This document shows positions 6,843 to 14,715 of a stretch of DNA of 35,490 nt, piece by piece. The translations under genes and the position numbers were made by a program. Each line of letters opens with the position of its first letter. Position 1 is the first letter of the stretch. The DNA comes from Candidatus Bathyarchaeota archaeon B26-2 (lineage in GTDB: Archaea; Thermoproteota; Bathyarchaeia; Bathyarchaeales; B26-1), in NCBI GenBank assembly GCA_001593935.1, contig LUCE01000019.1, forward strand, positions 1 to 35,490. Reading direction: 5' to 3'. The notes beneath the pieces were generated by a model that saw only the letters and a list, made by a program, of their open reading frames with translations, was not told the origin of the DNA and did not search any database.

Positions 6843-9800
6843 ATGAAGGTTGGGGATAAACTCTCCCTTCTCCTCACCAAGCTTGAAGAGAAGCATAACG
6901 AACTCACCAAGTATAGAGAGGCGCTCCGATGGAAAATCCTCCGAGGCAATCCCGAAGACGCCCATAAAGCCGACTTCGACGACTCTTCCTGGGAGGAAGC
7001 CGCTCTTCCATTGACCCTCGACGCCACAGAAGGTGACGTATGGCTCAGATGCGAGTTCCTCGTCCCCCAGAAGGTAGCCGAAATCGAGACAGCCGGCTCA
7101 ACCGTCAAGTTGACCTCTTCACCGATCCTAGGTAGGGCCGAGATCTTCGTGAACTCGAGGCTCGCCTTAAAGTCAGAATACTGGACCGAACTGAGGGTTC
7201 CAATAGTCTTAGGGGAACGCGTTAAACCTCGGTCTAGGTACGTCGTCGCGGTTCACATCGTCCCGGTTGAGTCGCCCGTCCCTGTGCAAGTCACGGTTCC
7301 ACGGTTCAAGGTGACTCTCAGCAAGGTTGAAGAGGTCGCCTTCGAGCTGGATTCTTTCATCCAAGAGTTGAGGTTCGCCCATTTCTTGGATGAGGCTACC
7401 GCTAGACAGATAGTCGAGGGTTTCAACATCCAAGCCCTCAAGGAGGGGTACGCATTCATACTCGACGAGGTTGAGAAGGCTCGGGCTGCTCTCTCCACCC
7501 TCTCTGAGAGGGCTAAAGAGTTCAAGGTTCATCTCGTGGCCCACGCGCACATAGATATGAACTGGCTCTGGCCTTGGGACGACACTGTTGAGACTGTGAG
7601 AGAAACCTTCACCACGATGGTGAAGCTGATGGATAAGTATCCGTCTTTTCACTTCTCCCAGAGCCAAGCCGTCACCTACAACGTGGTCGAGGAGAACTTC
7701 CCTAAACTCTTCGAGGCCATCAGGGAATATGTGGCTAAGGGAAACTGGGACGTAACAGCGGCCATGTGGGTTGAGGCTGACCTGAACATGGCGGGCACCG
7801 AGGCCCTCGTGAGGCAGTTCCTTTACGGGAGACGGTACGTGAAGGAGAGCTTTGGGGTTGAGCCCAAGGTCTGCTGGGAGCCGGACACGTTCGGGCACGT
7901 CTGGACATTACCCCAAATCCTACGGAAGAGCGGGGTACGGTACTACTACTTCATGAGGTGCGGTAAGGATCATCCGCTCTTCTGGTGGATGTCCCCGGAC
8001 GGCTCCAAGGTCCTGGCCTTCACCAGCGTCTACAACAACACGATAACGCCGAAGAAGATCGTTGAGGCGGCTATAGAGATGTATGAGAGGTACGGGCTGA
8101 AGACGAGCATGTTCGTCTACGGCGTGGGGGACCACGGTGGAGGAGCAACCGAAGAGGATATAGAAGCCGCCATAAAGATCGCGAAGAAGCCGGCCTTGCC
8201 TTCAGCCGTCTTCAGCACAACCCACGGTTTCTTTGAGGAGGTTGAAGGCCAGATTAGAGAGATCGATGTTCCCCTTGTAAACGACGAGTTAAACTTCATC
8301 TTCGACGGGTGCTACACAACCCACAGCGACATAAAACGGTATAACAGGCTCTGCGAGAGGCTCCTCGTGGATGCCGAGAAGCTCTGCGCGGTCTCCGGGA
8401 AGTACCCACGGGAAGCCCTAAAGAAGGCTTGGTTGAACACTCTCTTCAACCAGTTTCACGATATACTCGACGGGAGCGGAACCCACGGGGCATACGACTA
8501 CCCCAAGAAACTGGCCGAGGAGACCATAGAATTCACCCGGGAGACCTTGGAGAGGTCTCTCAAGGAGATATCTGAAAAGATAGGGTTCTCCGGCCTCGGG
8601 ATACCGGTCGTCGTCTTCAACACTCTCCCGTGGAAGCGGAGAGACATCGTAAGGGTTAAGGTTTCTCCAAGTATCCTCCCGGGGAACCCGGTCGCAGTCT
8701 CGGGTGAGGAACGTAGCCCTGTTCAGGTGAGCGGAGAAGAGATCATGTTCTTGGCCAAGGTTCCGTCGATGGGCTACAGGACGTATTACATAGTTGAAGG
8801 CAAAAAGTCGGAGGAGGCTCCAGCCGGTTCTGGAGAGGCTCTCGAGAACGAGTACCTCAGGGTCGAGGTTGACAAGGCGTCCGGCACGATAAGGTCTCTC
8901 TACGACAAGACCTCGGGCAGATTCGTCTTCAAGAGGGATAGGTACCCCAACACACGGCCCGTTTTGAGCAATCTTCTCCAGGTACTCTACGAGGTTCCTC
9001 ATGGAATGTCGGCTTGGATAATAGGGGCGATAAGCCGGACGGAGAACCTCATAAAGGGTGCTGACGTCGGCCTCGTTGAGAACGGGCCCGTCAGAGCCAT
9101 GATTAGGGTCGTCCACAAGTATCGGCGCTCCACGATCACGCAGGAGATCTCCGTCTACAAGGGTTTACCACGAGTGGACTTCCACACGACTATAGATTGG
9201 AGGGAGACCGCTGATGGGAAGTCGGACTTCCCCATGTTGAAGGTCTCCTTCACGCCGATCCTAGGCGACTCGAAGGCTACGTTCGAGATACCTTTCGGAT
9301 ACATCGAGCGAGTTGCCGATGGAACCGAGGTTCCAGCCTTGAGGTGGGTAGACCTCTCGGATGGAAATTACGGCTTAAGCATCCTAAACGACTCGAAATA
9401 CGGCTTCGACGTCCAAGGCAACACTGTCAGGATGACCCTCATAAGAACGAGTTACAGCCCAGACCCGAGACCCGACCAAGGAACCCATCACGTACTCTAC
9501 TCAATCTACCCCCATAAGGGAGACTGGAGGGAAGCCCAAACCTTCAGGAGGGGGTACGAGATAAATCACCCGTTAGAGGCGGTCGTCTTCAAGGAACTGC
9601 CTACGGAAGCCGGGTCTGAGCCCGAAGAGGCCAGCTTCATCGAGGTCGATCCGGAGAACGTGGTTCTATCCTGCCTCAAGTTGGCTGAGGACTCGAATGA
9701 CTACATAATACGGGTTTACGACGCCACCGGAGAGGGTGCAGACGCGGAGGTCCGTTTCAAGTCTGATTTAGTCGAGGCCTTCGAGGTCGACATGATGGAG

Positions 9801-9893
9801 AAACCTCTCAGAAACCTCAGGGTCAACGGGAGGAGAATACTGTTCCGTCTACATCCATTCGAGATAAAGACTATACGGGTCAGCATGGCCTAA
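6843..9893 (+). CDS. alpha-mannosidase, glycoside hydrolase family 38
   Basis: This 1016-residue enzyme hydrolyses alpha-mannosides by a retaining, zinc-dependent mechanism. The catalytic domain starts near residue 230 with HAHIDMNWLW, which supplies zinc His and Asp ligands. It continues through MWVEADLNMAG to EPDTFGH near residue 346, whose Asp is the nucleophile in this family. FNQFHDILDGSG near residue 536 is the family's three-helix-bundle and zinc-His element. From about 610 onward are the beta-sandwich domains of the GH38 C-terminal region (ENEYLRVEVDKASGTI, YKGLPRVDFHTTIDW). The first 230 residues are the N-terminal beta domain seen in bacterial and archaeal cytosolic class II enzymes. 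There is no signal peptide, so it acts inside the cell, probably on imported or recycled mannosides. No sugar transporter is adjacent. No Shine-Dalgarno is obvious before ATG 6843, which fits a short-leader transcript. Confidence 0.95.
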   Translation: MKVGDKLSLLLTKLEEKHNELTKYREALRWKILRGNPEDAHKADFDDSSWEEAALPLTLDATEGDVWLRCEFLVPQKVAEIETAGSTVKLTSSPILGRAEIFVNSRLALKSEYWTELRVPIVLGERVKPRSRYVVAVHIVPVESPVPVQVTVPRFKVTLSKVEEVAFELDSFIQELRFAHFLDEATARQIVEGFNIQALKEGYAFILDEVEKARAALSTLSERAKEFKVHLVAHAHIDMNWLWPWDDTVETVRETFTTMVKLMDKYPSFHFSQSQAVTYNVVEENFPKLFEAIREYVAKGNWDVTAAMWVEADLNMAGTEALVRQFLYGRRYVKESFGVEPKVCWEPDTFGHVWTLPQILRKSGVRYYYFMRCGKDHPLFWWMSPDGSKVLAFTSVYNNTITPKKIVEAAIEMYERYGLKTSMFVYGVGDHGGGATEEDIEAAIKIAKKPALPSAVFSTTHGFFEEVEGQIREIDVPLVNDELNFIFDGCYTTHSDIKRYNRLCERLLVDAEKLCAVSGKYPREALKKAWLNTLFNQFHDILDGSGTHGAYDYPKKLAEETIEFTRETLERSLKEISEKIGFSGLGIPVVVFNTLPWKRRDIVRVKVSPSILPGNPVAVSGEERSPVQVSGEEIMFLAKVPSMGYRTYYIVEGKKSEEAPAGSGEALENEYLRVEVDKASGTIRSLYDKTSGRFVFKRDRYPNTRPVLSNLLQVLYEVPHGMSAWIIGAISRTENLIKGADVGLVENGPVRAMIRVVHKYRRSTITQEISVYKGLPRVDFHTTIDWRETADGKSDFPMLKVSFTPILGDSKATFEIPFGYIERVADGTEVPALRWVDLSDGNYGLSILNDSKYGFDVQGNTVRMTLIRTSYSPDPRPDQGTHHVLYSIYPHKGDWREAQTFRRGYEINHPLEAVVFKELPTEAGSEPEEASFIEVDPENVVLSCLKLAEDSNDYIIRVYDATGEGADAEVRFKSDLVEAFEVDMMEKPLRNLRVNGRRILFRLHPFEIKTIRVSMA

Positions 9894-9934
9894 CACAGAA
9901 AGCCTAGAGGCCGCCGCAGGCCACATTCACGACA

Positions 9935-9944
9935 GATATATATG
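9935..9944 (+). promoter_or_regulatory. TATA box candidate for the giant permease gene
   Basis: GATATATATG is followed 25-30 bases later by the predicted initiation region. The short leader carries a strong GGGGAGG (9976-9982) just before ATG 9986. Confidence 0.55.
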
Positions 9945-9985
9945 TGACTCTAAAAATCATCCTCTAATGAAGAAAGGGGAGGCTC

Positions 9986-12900
9986 ATGTCAAAGGCATCG
10001 ACTGTTAGACGCCTTCTACTCGTACTCTTAATAGCCCTAACCCCGTCGATTCTGGTCTCCGTCTTGGATGTAGAAGGCCAGAACAAGGCTCTCATCACGG
10101 GTTTGATCCTGGACGAGGAGGGGAACCCTCTCAGGAACGCCCAAGTAGTGATACTGGGCCCTTACAGGATGGGAATTCGCACAGTAACAGACTCCGCCGG
10201 GAGATTCAGCGTCTTAGCTACTCCCGGGTGGCAGAGAATCTACGTCATATATGATAACCCTGGAACTCCAGGGATGGATTACGTGCCGGCATACTGGTCC
10301 ACCTACGCCGCGAAGGGTTCCGAGGTCACCTTCTCGCTCAGACTTGAGAAGGGCGCGTCCCTATACTTGGAGGGCGACATATGGTTCGTAGAGAGCTCAA
10401 GGCCTGTGAGCTACTATAGGTTCACTGTGAGGGATGTCGATGGGAACGCCCTCCTTGGGAGCTCCGTCTACACGTACGGCAGCGGCACAGAGCTCGTCAG
10501 ATACTGCGGCTTCAGCTCGAGGCACATAGTTGTCCCCGCCGACCTCAAAGTAACTATAAGGGTTTACGCCTCGGTGGCCCAGATTTCGCGTAGCTTCACT
10601 GTTAAGGGGGAAACCGGATACTTCAAACTCTCTCAAGGTGAGGTTCTCCGTATCGATATCAGGGAGGACGCCCTTGACCACAACATAGAGCTCATGATAG
10701 ACAAGCTGAACCTCGCCCGTTCCCTCTTGAAGGACGCGGAGGACGCAGGCTTCTTGGTGATAGCTGAGAGGCAGGACGTTTTAGAAGCCTACAAGTTCGT
10801 TGACTCCTCCATTCTGCTGAAGAAGAGAAAACAGTACGAAGAGGCCTTCGCTGATCTGCGTAACGCGTACATCAAGATAAGTGGCTCGATCGACCGTCTC
10901 GTCGGTCTTCTCCAGATCAGCTCCCAATCAGCCATCCCACTCCTCTTCTTCTTCGTCTTCATAACCTCTTCAGCCGCTTACCTCGTCGTTGAGAGGGAGC
11001 ACAGAATAGAGTTCCTCTCTAACGGGAAGAGGAAGTTCGGAATCTCGATAAACTTACTCTTGGCGATAATCTTCTATGTGATGTTGGTCATCATCTTCTA
11101 CATGGTGTTCCCTGGATGCCGCCTCGTCGATAGGTCCGCCTTTGTGGGAACGGCGGTCTTCGCCCTTCTGGTCGGCCAAGCCGCCGTCGCCATCCTACCC
11201 AAAACCTTCGCCAAGAGGGAGGTCAAAAGCCGATACATTCAGCTCAGAAGCGCGATTATAGCCGCCTTCTCCATGGCCTGTAGGAACCTGCGGAGGAGGA
11301 GGATGCGGACAGCCCTCACCATAATCAATATGATGATACTCATCTTCGGCTTCATCTCCTTCACCTCGGTCTCCCCGGGTTACGGGCTTATAACTTATCC
11401 CCTACGCCCAACGATACCGGTGGACGCCCTCCTAATAAGGGATAAACCTCCCTCAGAGGTCCCCTTCAACGCTATTCCTCACTCTTTCTTGGAGTGGCTG
11501 GAGAACCAACCTAACGTGACAGTGATCTCCCCAAAGCTCGAGAACATCCCGGCTGTGCAAGGTAGTTACATAGGCTACCTCTACACTAGGGACGGGGACA
11601 CAATACCGGTCCAAGGCATACTCGGGTTCAAGCCGAGCGTAGAGTCTAGGTTTACCCAACTGAACAGCACGATCGTGGATGGAAGGTTTCTAGAGGATGA
11701 CGACGTCAAAGGGGTGCTCTTGAGCTCCACCTTCAAGGAGGAGCTAAACCTGAAGGTGGGAGACCTCTTATCCGGCTTCAATCAGGAGTTCATAATCAAG
11801 GGGTTCTTCGACCCTCGAGCCTTAGAGAAACTCCCTGACATAGACGGCCGGCCGATGATGCCCTACCTGATAATCCCACAAGTAGGGGAATACGACTACT
11901 GCAGCGGAGACGAGACGATAATATTAACGTACGAGAGAGCCCTTTCCCTGCCGAACATGGTTGTCTCAAGGGTTAACGTCCAGCTCGAGGAGGGAGAAGA
12001 CTACTCTAGGTTCGCCGAGATCGTCGTCTTCACTAGGGAATATCAAGTCTACGTCTCCCATCCGGATCAGCTGTACATGAAGAGCCTTGGAGGGTACCTA
12101 GAGGAGAGAGGCCTCGGCCTAATACCGATCCTTATAGTTTTGGTTATATTGAATATCTCGGCTTCGATCTTCGCTTCTGTTAGGGAGAGGAGGAGTGAGA
12201 TAGCGGCTCTCTCCTCGGTAGGTCTTAACCCAACTCACATAGCTGCTCTCTTCATGGCTGAGGCCTTGGTTCTAGGGTTCATCGGGGGAGGGTTAGGCTA
12301 CTTACTAGGGCTCTTCGGGTATCGTGTGGCATCCCTCCCCATCTTCGGCGCACTCCCGGTTAGGGAGAAGGCCTCAGCCGAATGGAGCCTCATAGCCCTC
12401 ATGCTCTCAGGCTTCACCGCCGTCGTAGCCGCGATAGTTCCAGCCATGAAGGCCTCGACCATAGTGACCCCCTCACTCCTAAGGAGGTGGCACCTAGGCG
12501 AGGAAGGAACTCCTAGAAAGGTCGGTCAAGAGTACGTGTGGACCGTAGACCTACCGGTCAAGCTGAGGCCTAGGGAAGTTGAGCCCTTCCTAGGGTTTAT
12601 CCAGAAGAGGATGAGAGAGAAGGCTTCAAGCTCAATGGGGTATATAACCGACATGAACTTGACAGAGGAGCAGACGAAGGCGGGTCCCATAATCAGGCTT
12701 TCGTTCAAGATGATCTTCAGCCAAGAACAGAACTTCTGGAGTGACAACGTGCTCGTGATAAGTAGAACGGAGGGCGATAACTACTTCAACGTGAAGATAA
12801 TCTGCACTCCGCATAGGAACCCGAGGATGCCCGTCATAAAGACGGTCTCTTATGTGAGGCAGCTGATCTTTGAGTGGGACACCTTGACGTTCGAGGTTGC

Positions 12901-13288
12901 AACCCCCTACGACCCGTCCATCAGCCAGCTCTATACGCTAGTGAACGCCTACACGCCCACAACACTCTACATAGCTACAACCGACCTCGACATGGGCGAC
13001 AAGCTCGAGTCACTGAGAAGAAGGCTCGAATGGGAAGGCATAAGGCCTCCAAGGTTCGTCATCTCTAGGATGAACCCATTGGACATAAACCAATGCCTAA
13101 AAGCCGCCGAAGAGATCGTTATGAAGGCTGACGTCGTCTGCGTCTCCGGGAAACCGGAGGCGATCACTTCAGCCTTGGCCCTAGCCGCGTCGAAACATAA
13201 CAAGATGATCTGCTACGTCGTCGACCCCAGACCCGAGAAAGAGCGTATGAGGAGACCGTTCGAGACCCTCAAAATCGTGAACCTGTAG
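9986..13288 (+). CDS. giant FtsX/MacB-type permease with N-terminal carboxypeptidase-regulatory-like domain and C-terminal extension
   Basis: This is an 1100-residue envelope protein. Residues 1-32 form a signal peptide or anchor. From about 34 to 115 is a carboxypeptidase-regulatory-like beta domain (ITGLILDEEGNPLRNAQVVI, then TDSAGRFSV), followed by a second beta domain and a helical segment to about 305. Membrane helices follow near 316, 350 and 385. ACRNLRRRRMRTALTIINMM near 430 starts the MacB/FtsX core, with an extracellular domain to about 695. The FtsX domain then carries RERRSEIAALSSVGLNPTHI near 732 and three helices. After residue 832 comes a cytoplasmic extension of about 270 residues that I do not recognise. 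Such permeases normally pair with a LolD/MacB-type ATPase, and none is in the window. It could export or act on surface molecules, or transmit force across the membrane. Start and ribosome site are clear. Confidence 0.85.
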   Translation: MSKASTVRRLLLVLLIALTPSILVSVLDVEGQNKALITGLILDEEGNPLRNAQVVILGPYRMGIRTVTDSAGRFSVLATPGWQRIYVIYDNPGTPGMDYVPAYWSTYAAKGSEVTFSLRLEKGASLYLEGDIWFVESSRPVSYYRFTVRDVDGNALLGSSVYTYGSGTELVRYCGFSSRHIVVPADLKVTIRVYASVAQISRSFTVKGETGYFKLSQGEVLRIDIREDALDHNIELMIDKLNLARSLLKDAEDAGFLVIAERQDVLEAYKFVDSSILLKKRKQYEEAFADLRNAYIKISGSIDRLVGLLQISSQSAIPLLFFFVFITSSAAYLVVEREHRIEFLSNGKRKFGISINLLLAIIFYVMLVIIFYMVFPGCRLVDRSAFVGTAVFALLVGQAAVAILPKTFAKREVKSRYIQLRSAIIAAFSMACRNLRRRRMRTALTIINMMILIFGFISFTSVSPGYGLITYPLRPTIPVDALLIRDKPPSEVPFNAIPHSFLEWLENQPNVTVISPKLENIPAVQGSYIGYLYTRDGDTIPVQGILGFKPSVESRFTQLNSTIVDGRFLEDDDVKGVLLSSTFKEELNLKVGDLLSGFNQEFIIKGFFDPRALEKLPDIDGRPMMPYLIIPQVGEYDYCSGDETIILTYERALSLPNMVVSRVNVQLEEGEDYSRFAEIVVFTREYQVYVSHPDQLYMKSLGGYLEERGLGLIPILIVLVILNISASIFASVRERRSEIAALSSVGLNPTHIAALFMAEALVLGFIGGGLGYLLGLFGYRVASLPIFGALPVREKASAEWSLIALMLSGFTAVVAAIVPAMKASTIVTPSLLRRWHLGEEGTPRKVGQEYVWTVDLPVKLRPREVEPFLGFIQKRMREKASSSMGYITDMNLTEEQTKAGPIIRLSFKMIFSQEQNFWSDNVLVISRTEGDNYFNVKIICTPHRNPRMPVIKTVSYVRQLIFEWDTLTFEVATPYDPSISQLYTLVNAYTPTTLYIATTDLDMGDKLESLRRRLEWEGIRPPRFVISRMNPLDINQCLKAAEEIVMKADVVCVSGKPEAITSALALAASKHNKMICYVVDPRPEKERMRRPFETLKIVNL

Positions 13289-13330
13289 AACGCCGAATCC
13301 CTCGGAGAAAGCGGTGGATATGGGAATAAT

Positions 13331-13340
13331 CTTTAATACT
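13331..13340 (+). promoter_or_regulatory. TATA box candidate deciding the start of the NEW3-like gene
   Basis: CTTTAATACT predicts initiation near 13358-13362. That would place the track's TTG 13340 and the GTG/ATG at 13346/13352 upstream of the transcript and favours ATG 13367. Confidence 0.4.
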
Positions 13341-13366
13341 TGATCGTGAAAATGGAGAGGAGAAAG

Positions 13367-14632
13367 ATGAAGGGTGCGGGTCTGAAGATGAAATGTGGAA
13401 ACCGTAACGCTCTGAGGAGACCGTTCCTTCTGACAGAAGCGTTCTTGATAACGGTCCTCGTTCTGAGCGGCGTCACGGCGTCCCATCAACTCTTAGCTCT
13501 CACGCTGAAGCCGGCTCTCCAAGGCGCAGGTAGCACGACCGAGGTTAAGTGTATGGAGCCTTGGCAGGTTGCGTATCCGGGGTCCACGGTGACTTTCAGC
13601 CTCCAGATCAAGAATAACGGGAGCCTCGACGACGTCTACGTCTTATACGTGGCCGACCCGGGGCTACCGAACGAGAACTGGACTGCGAGGTTCTACTTCG
13701 ATGAGAAGAGGGTTAAATCGATAGGTGTGCCGGCTTACCGGTCTTCCATGATAGTTCTCTCGGTGTCAGTCCCGGAGACTGCTGAAGCCGGAGACTACTC
13801 CTTCAGGGTTAATGTCGACGGCAAATACTCCAACGCCTCCGTGGTCTTGACGATAACCGTTGAGAGGTTCGAGCGGGGAATCGAGGTGACGTGTCCCTTC
13901 CAATCCCAGTCCATAACAACAGGCCAAACAGTCCTATACCCGATAAGAGTTAAGAATAGAGGGGAGAGAACAGAGAGCGTCTTCCTCCAAGTGAACAGGA
14001 CCACGGAGATACTCTTATGGACCTTGAGCTTCTCCCAGAGCCAAGTTACCCTCAAACCTAAGGAGAGCCTCTGGGTAACCCTCACAGTCGAGTCTCCCAC
14101 AATCATCGAGGAGGGAGAATACTCGATCCCAGTGATCGCCTCGACGGAAGACGGGGAGATCACGGTCGTACTCCCGCTGACAGTGAAGATCTATGCTGAC
14201 TATCTATTGGAGATCGTTGACATACAGCCTATCAATCCTCAAGTTACGGCTGGGGAGAGGGTTGAGATCATGGTGACTGTAAGGAACTTGGGCCACTCCC
14301 CCCTTACTATGGTCAAGCTCCAAGTGAACTCCACAGGGCTACCTAACATCTTCGTCATACCGGCGGATGTTCGAGCCTTGGAATCCATGAAGAGCGTAAC
14401 TTTCTACGTTAGGATCACACCTAGCGTCGACGCGACTACCGGCGACTACATGATCTACATAAAGGCTGTGAGCGAAGAGACCGAGAGCAGCGTGAGGGGA
14501 GTAGTGGTCTCGGTTGTCTCAGCCATCCCATGGTTCTGGATCACGATCAGCCTGACCGTCATCGCCACTGCTGCCGCCGTTATAGCCATCCAGAGAGTGG
14601 CCTCGAGGTACTCCATAAGGATAAGAAGGTAG
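13367..14632 (+). CDS. surface protein with NEW3-like beta domains, anchored at both ends
   Basis: This protein of about 421 residues has an N-terminal hydrophobic segment (LTEAFLITVLVLSGVTASHQLL) and a C-terminal membrane helix (PWFWITISLTVIATAAAVIAI) ending in a basic tail. Between them are about three tandem beta-sandwich domains of the NEW3 / NPCBM-associated type. They show repeated YPGSTVTFSLQIKNNG, TTGQTVLYPIRVKNRGE and TAGERVEIMVTVRNLG openings and (E/D)AGDYSF, EEGEYSIPV and TTGDYMIYI closings. Sequons such as NGS, NWT, NAS and NRT suggest glycosylation. Domains like these are common in archaeal surface and transporter-accessory proteins. It follows the giant permease by 78 bases and may be its extracellular partner, which is inference from position. 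Start ATG 13367 is chosen from the GGAG 5 bases upstream and the TATA box position. The track start is TTG 13340. Confidence 0.75.
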   Translation: MKGAGLKMKCGNRNALRRPFLLTEAFLITVLVLSGVTASHQLLALTLKPALQGAGSTTEVKCMEPWQVAYPGSTVTFSLQIKNNGSLDDVYVLYVADPGLPNENWTARFYFDEKRVKSIGVPAYRSSMIVLSVSVPETAEAGDYSFRVNVDGKYSNASVVLTITVERFERGIEVTCPFQSQSITTGQTVLYPIRVKNRGERTESVFLQVNRTTEILLWTLSFSQSQVTLKPKESLWVTLTVESPTIIEEGEYSIPVIASTEDGEITVVLPLTVKIYADYLLEIVDIQPINPQVTAGERVEIMVTVRNLGHSPLTMVKLQVNSTGLPNIFVIPADVRALESMKSVTFYVRITPSVDATTGDYMIYIKAVSEETESSVRGVVVSVVSAIPWFWITISLTVIATAAAVIAIQRVASRYSIRIRR

Positions 14633-14672
14633 AATCGAAGTAACACATGCACATCCGAACTCGAGAATAAGC

Positions 14673-14680
14673 ATTAATAT
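14673..14680 (+). promoter_or_regulatory. TATA box candidate for the UPF0182 gene
   Basis: ATTAATAT lies about 40 bases before TTG 14716, which suggests a short leader containing GGGTG at 14706-14710. Confidence 0.4.
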
Positions 14681-14715
14681 CTCGGCTTCTCCTAATTATT
14701 CTTCTGGGTGTAGGG

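Noticed and set aside
7209-9116. Long minus-strand ORFs 7209-7898 and 8418-9116
   Set aside because: They are shadows of the GH38 gene, have no domain character and no ribosome sites.
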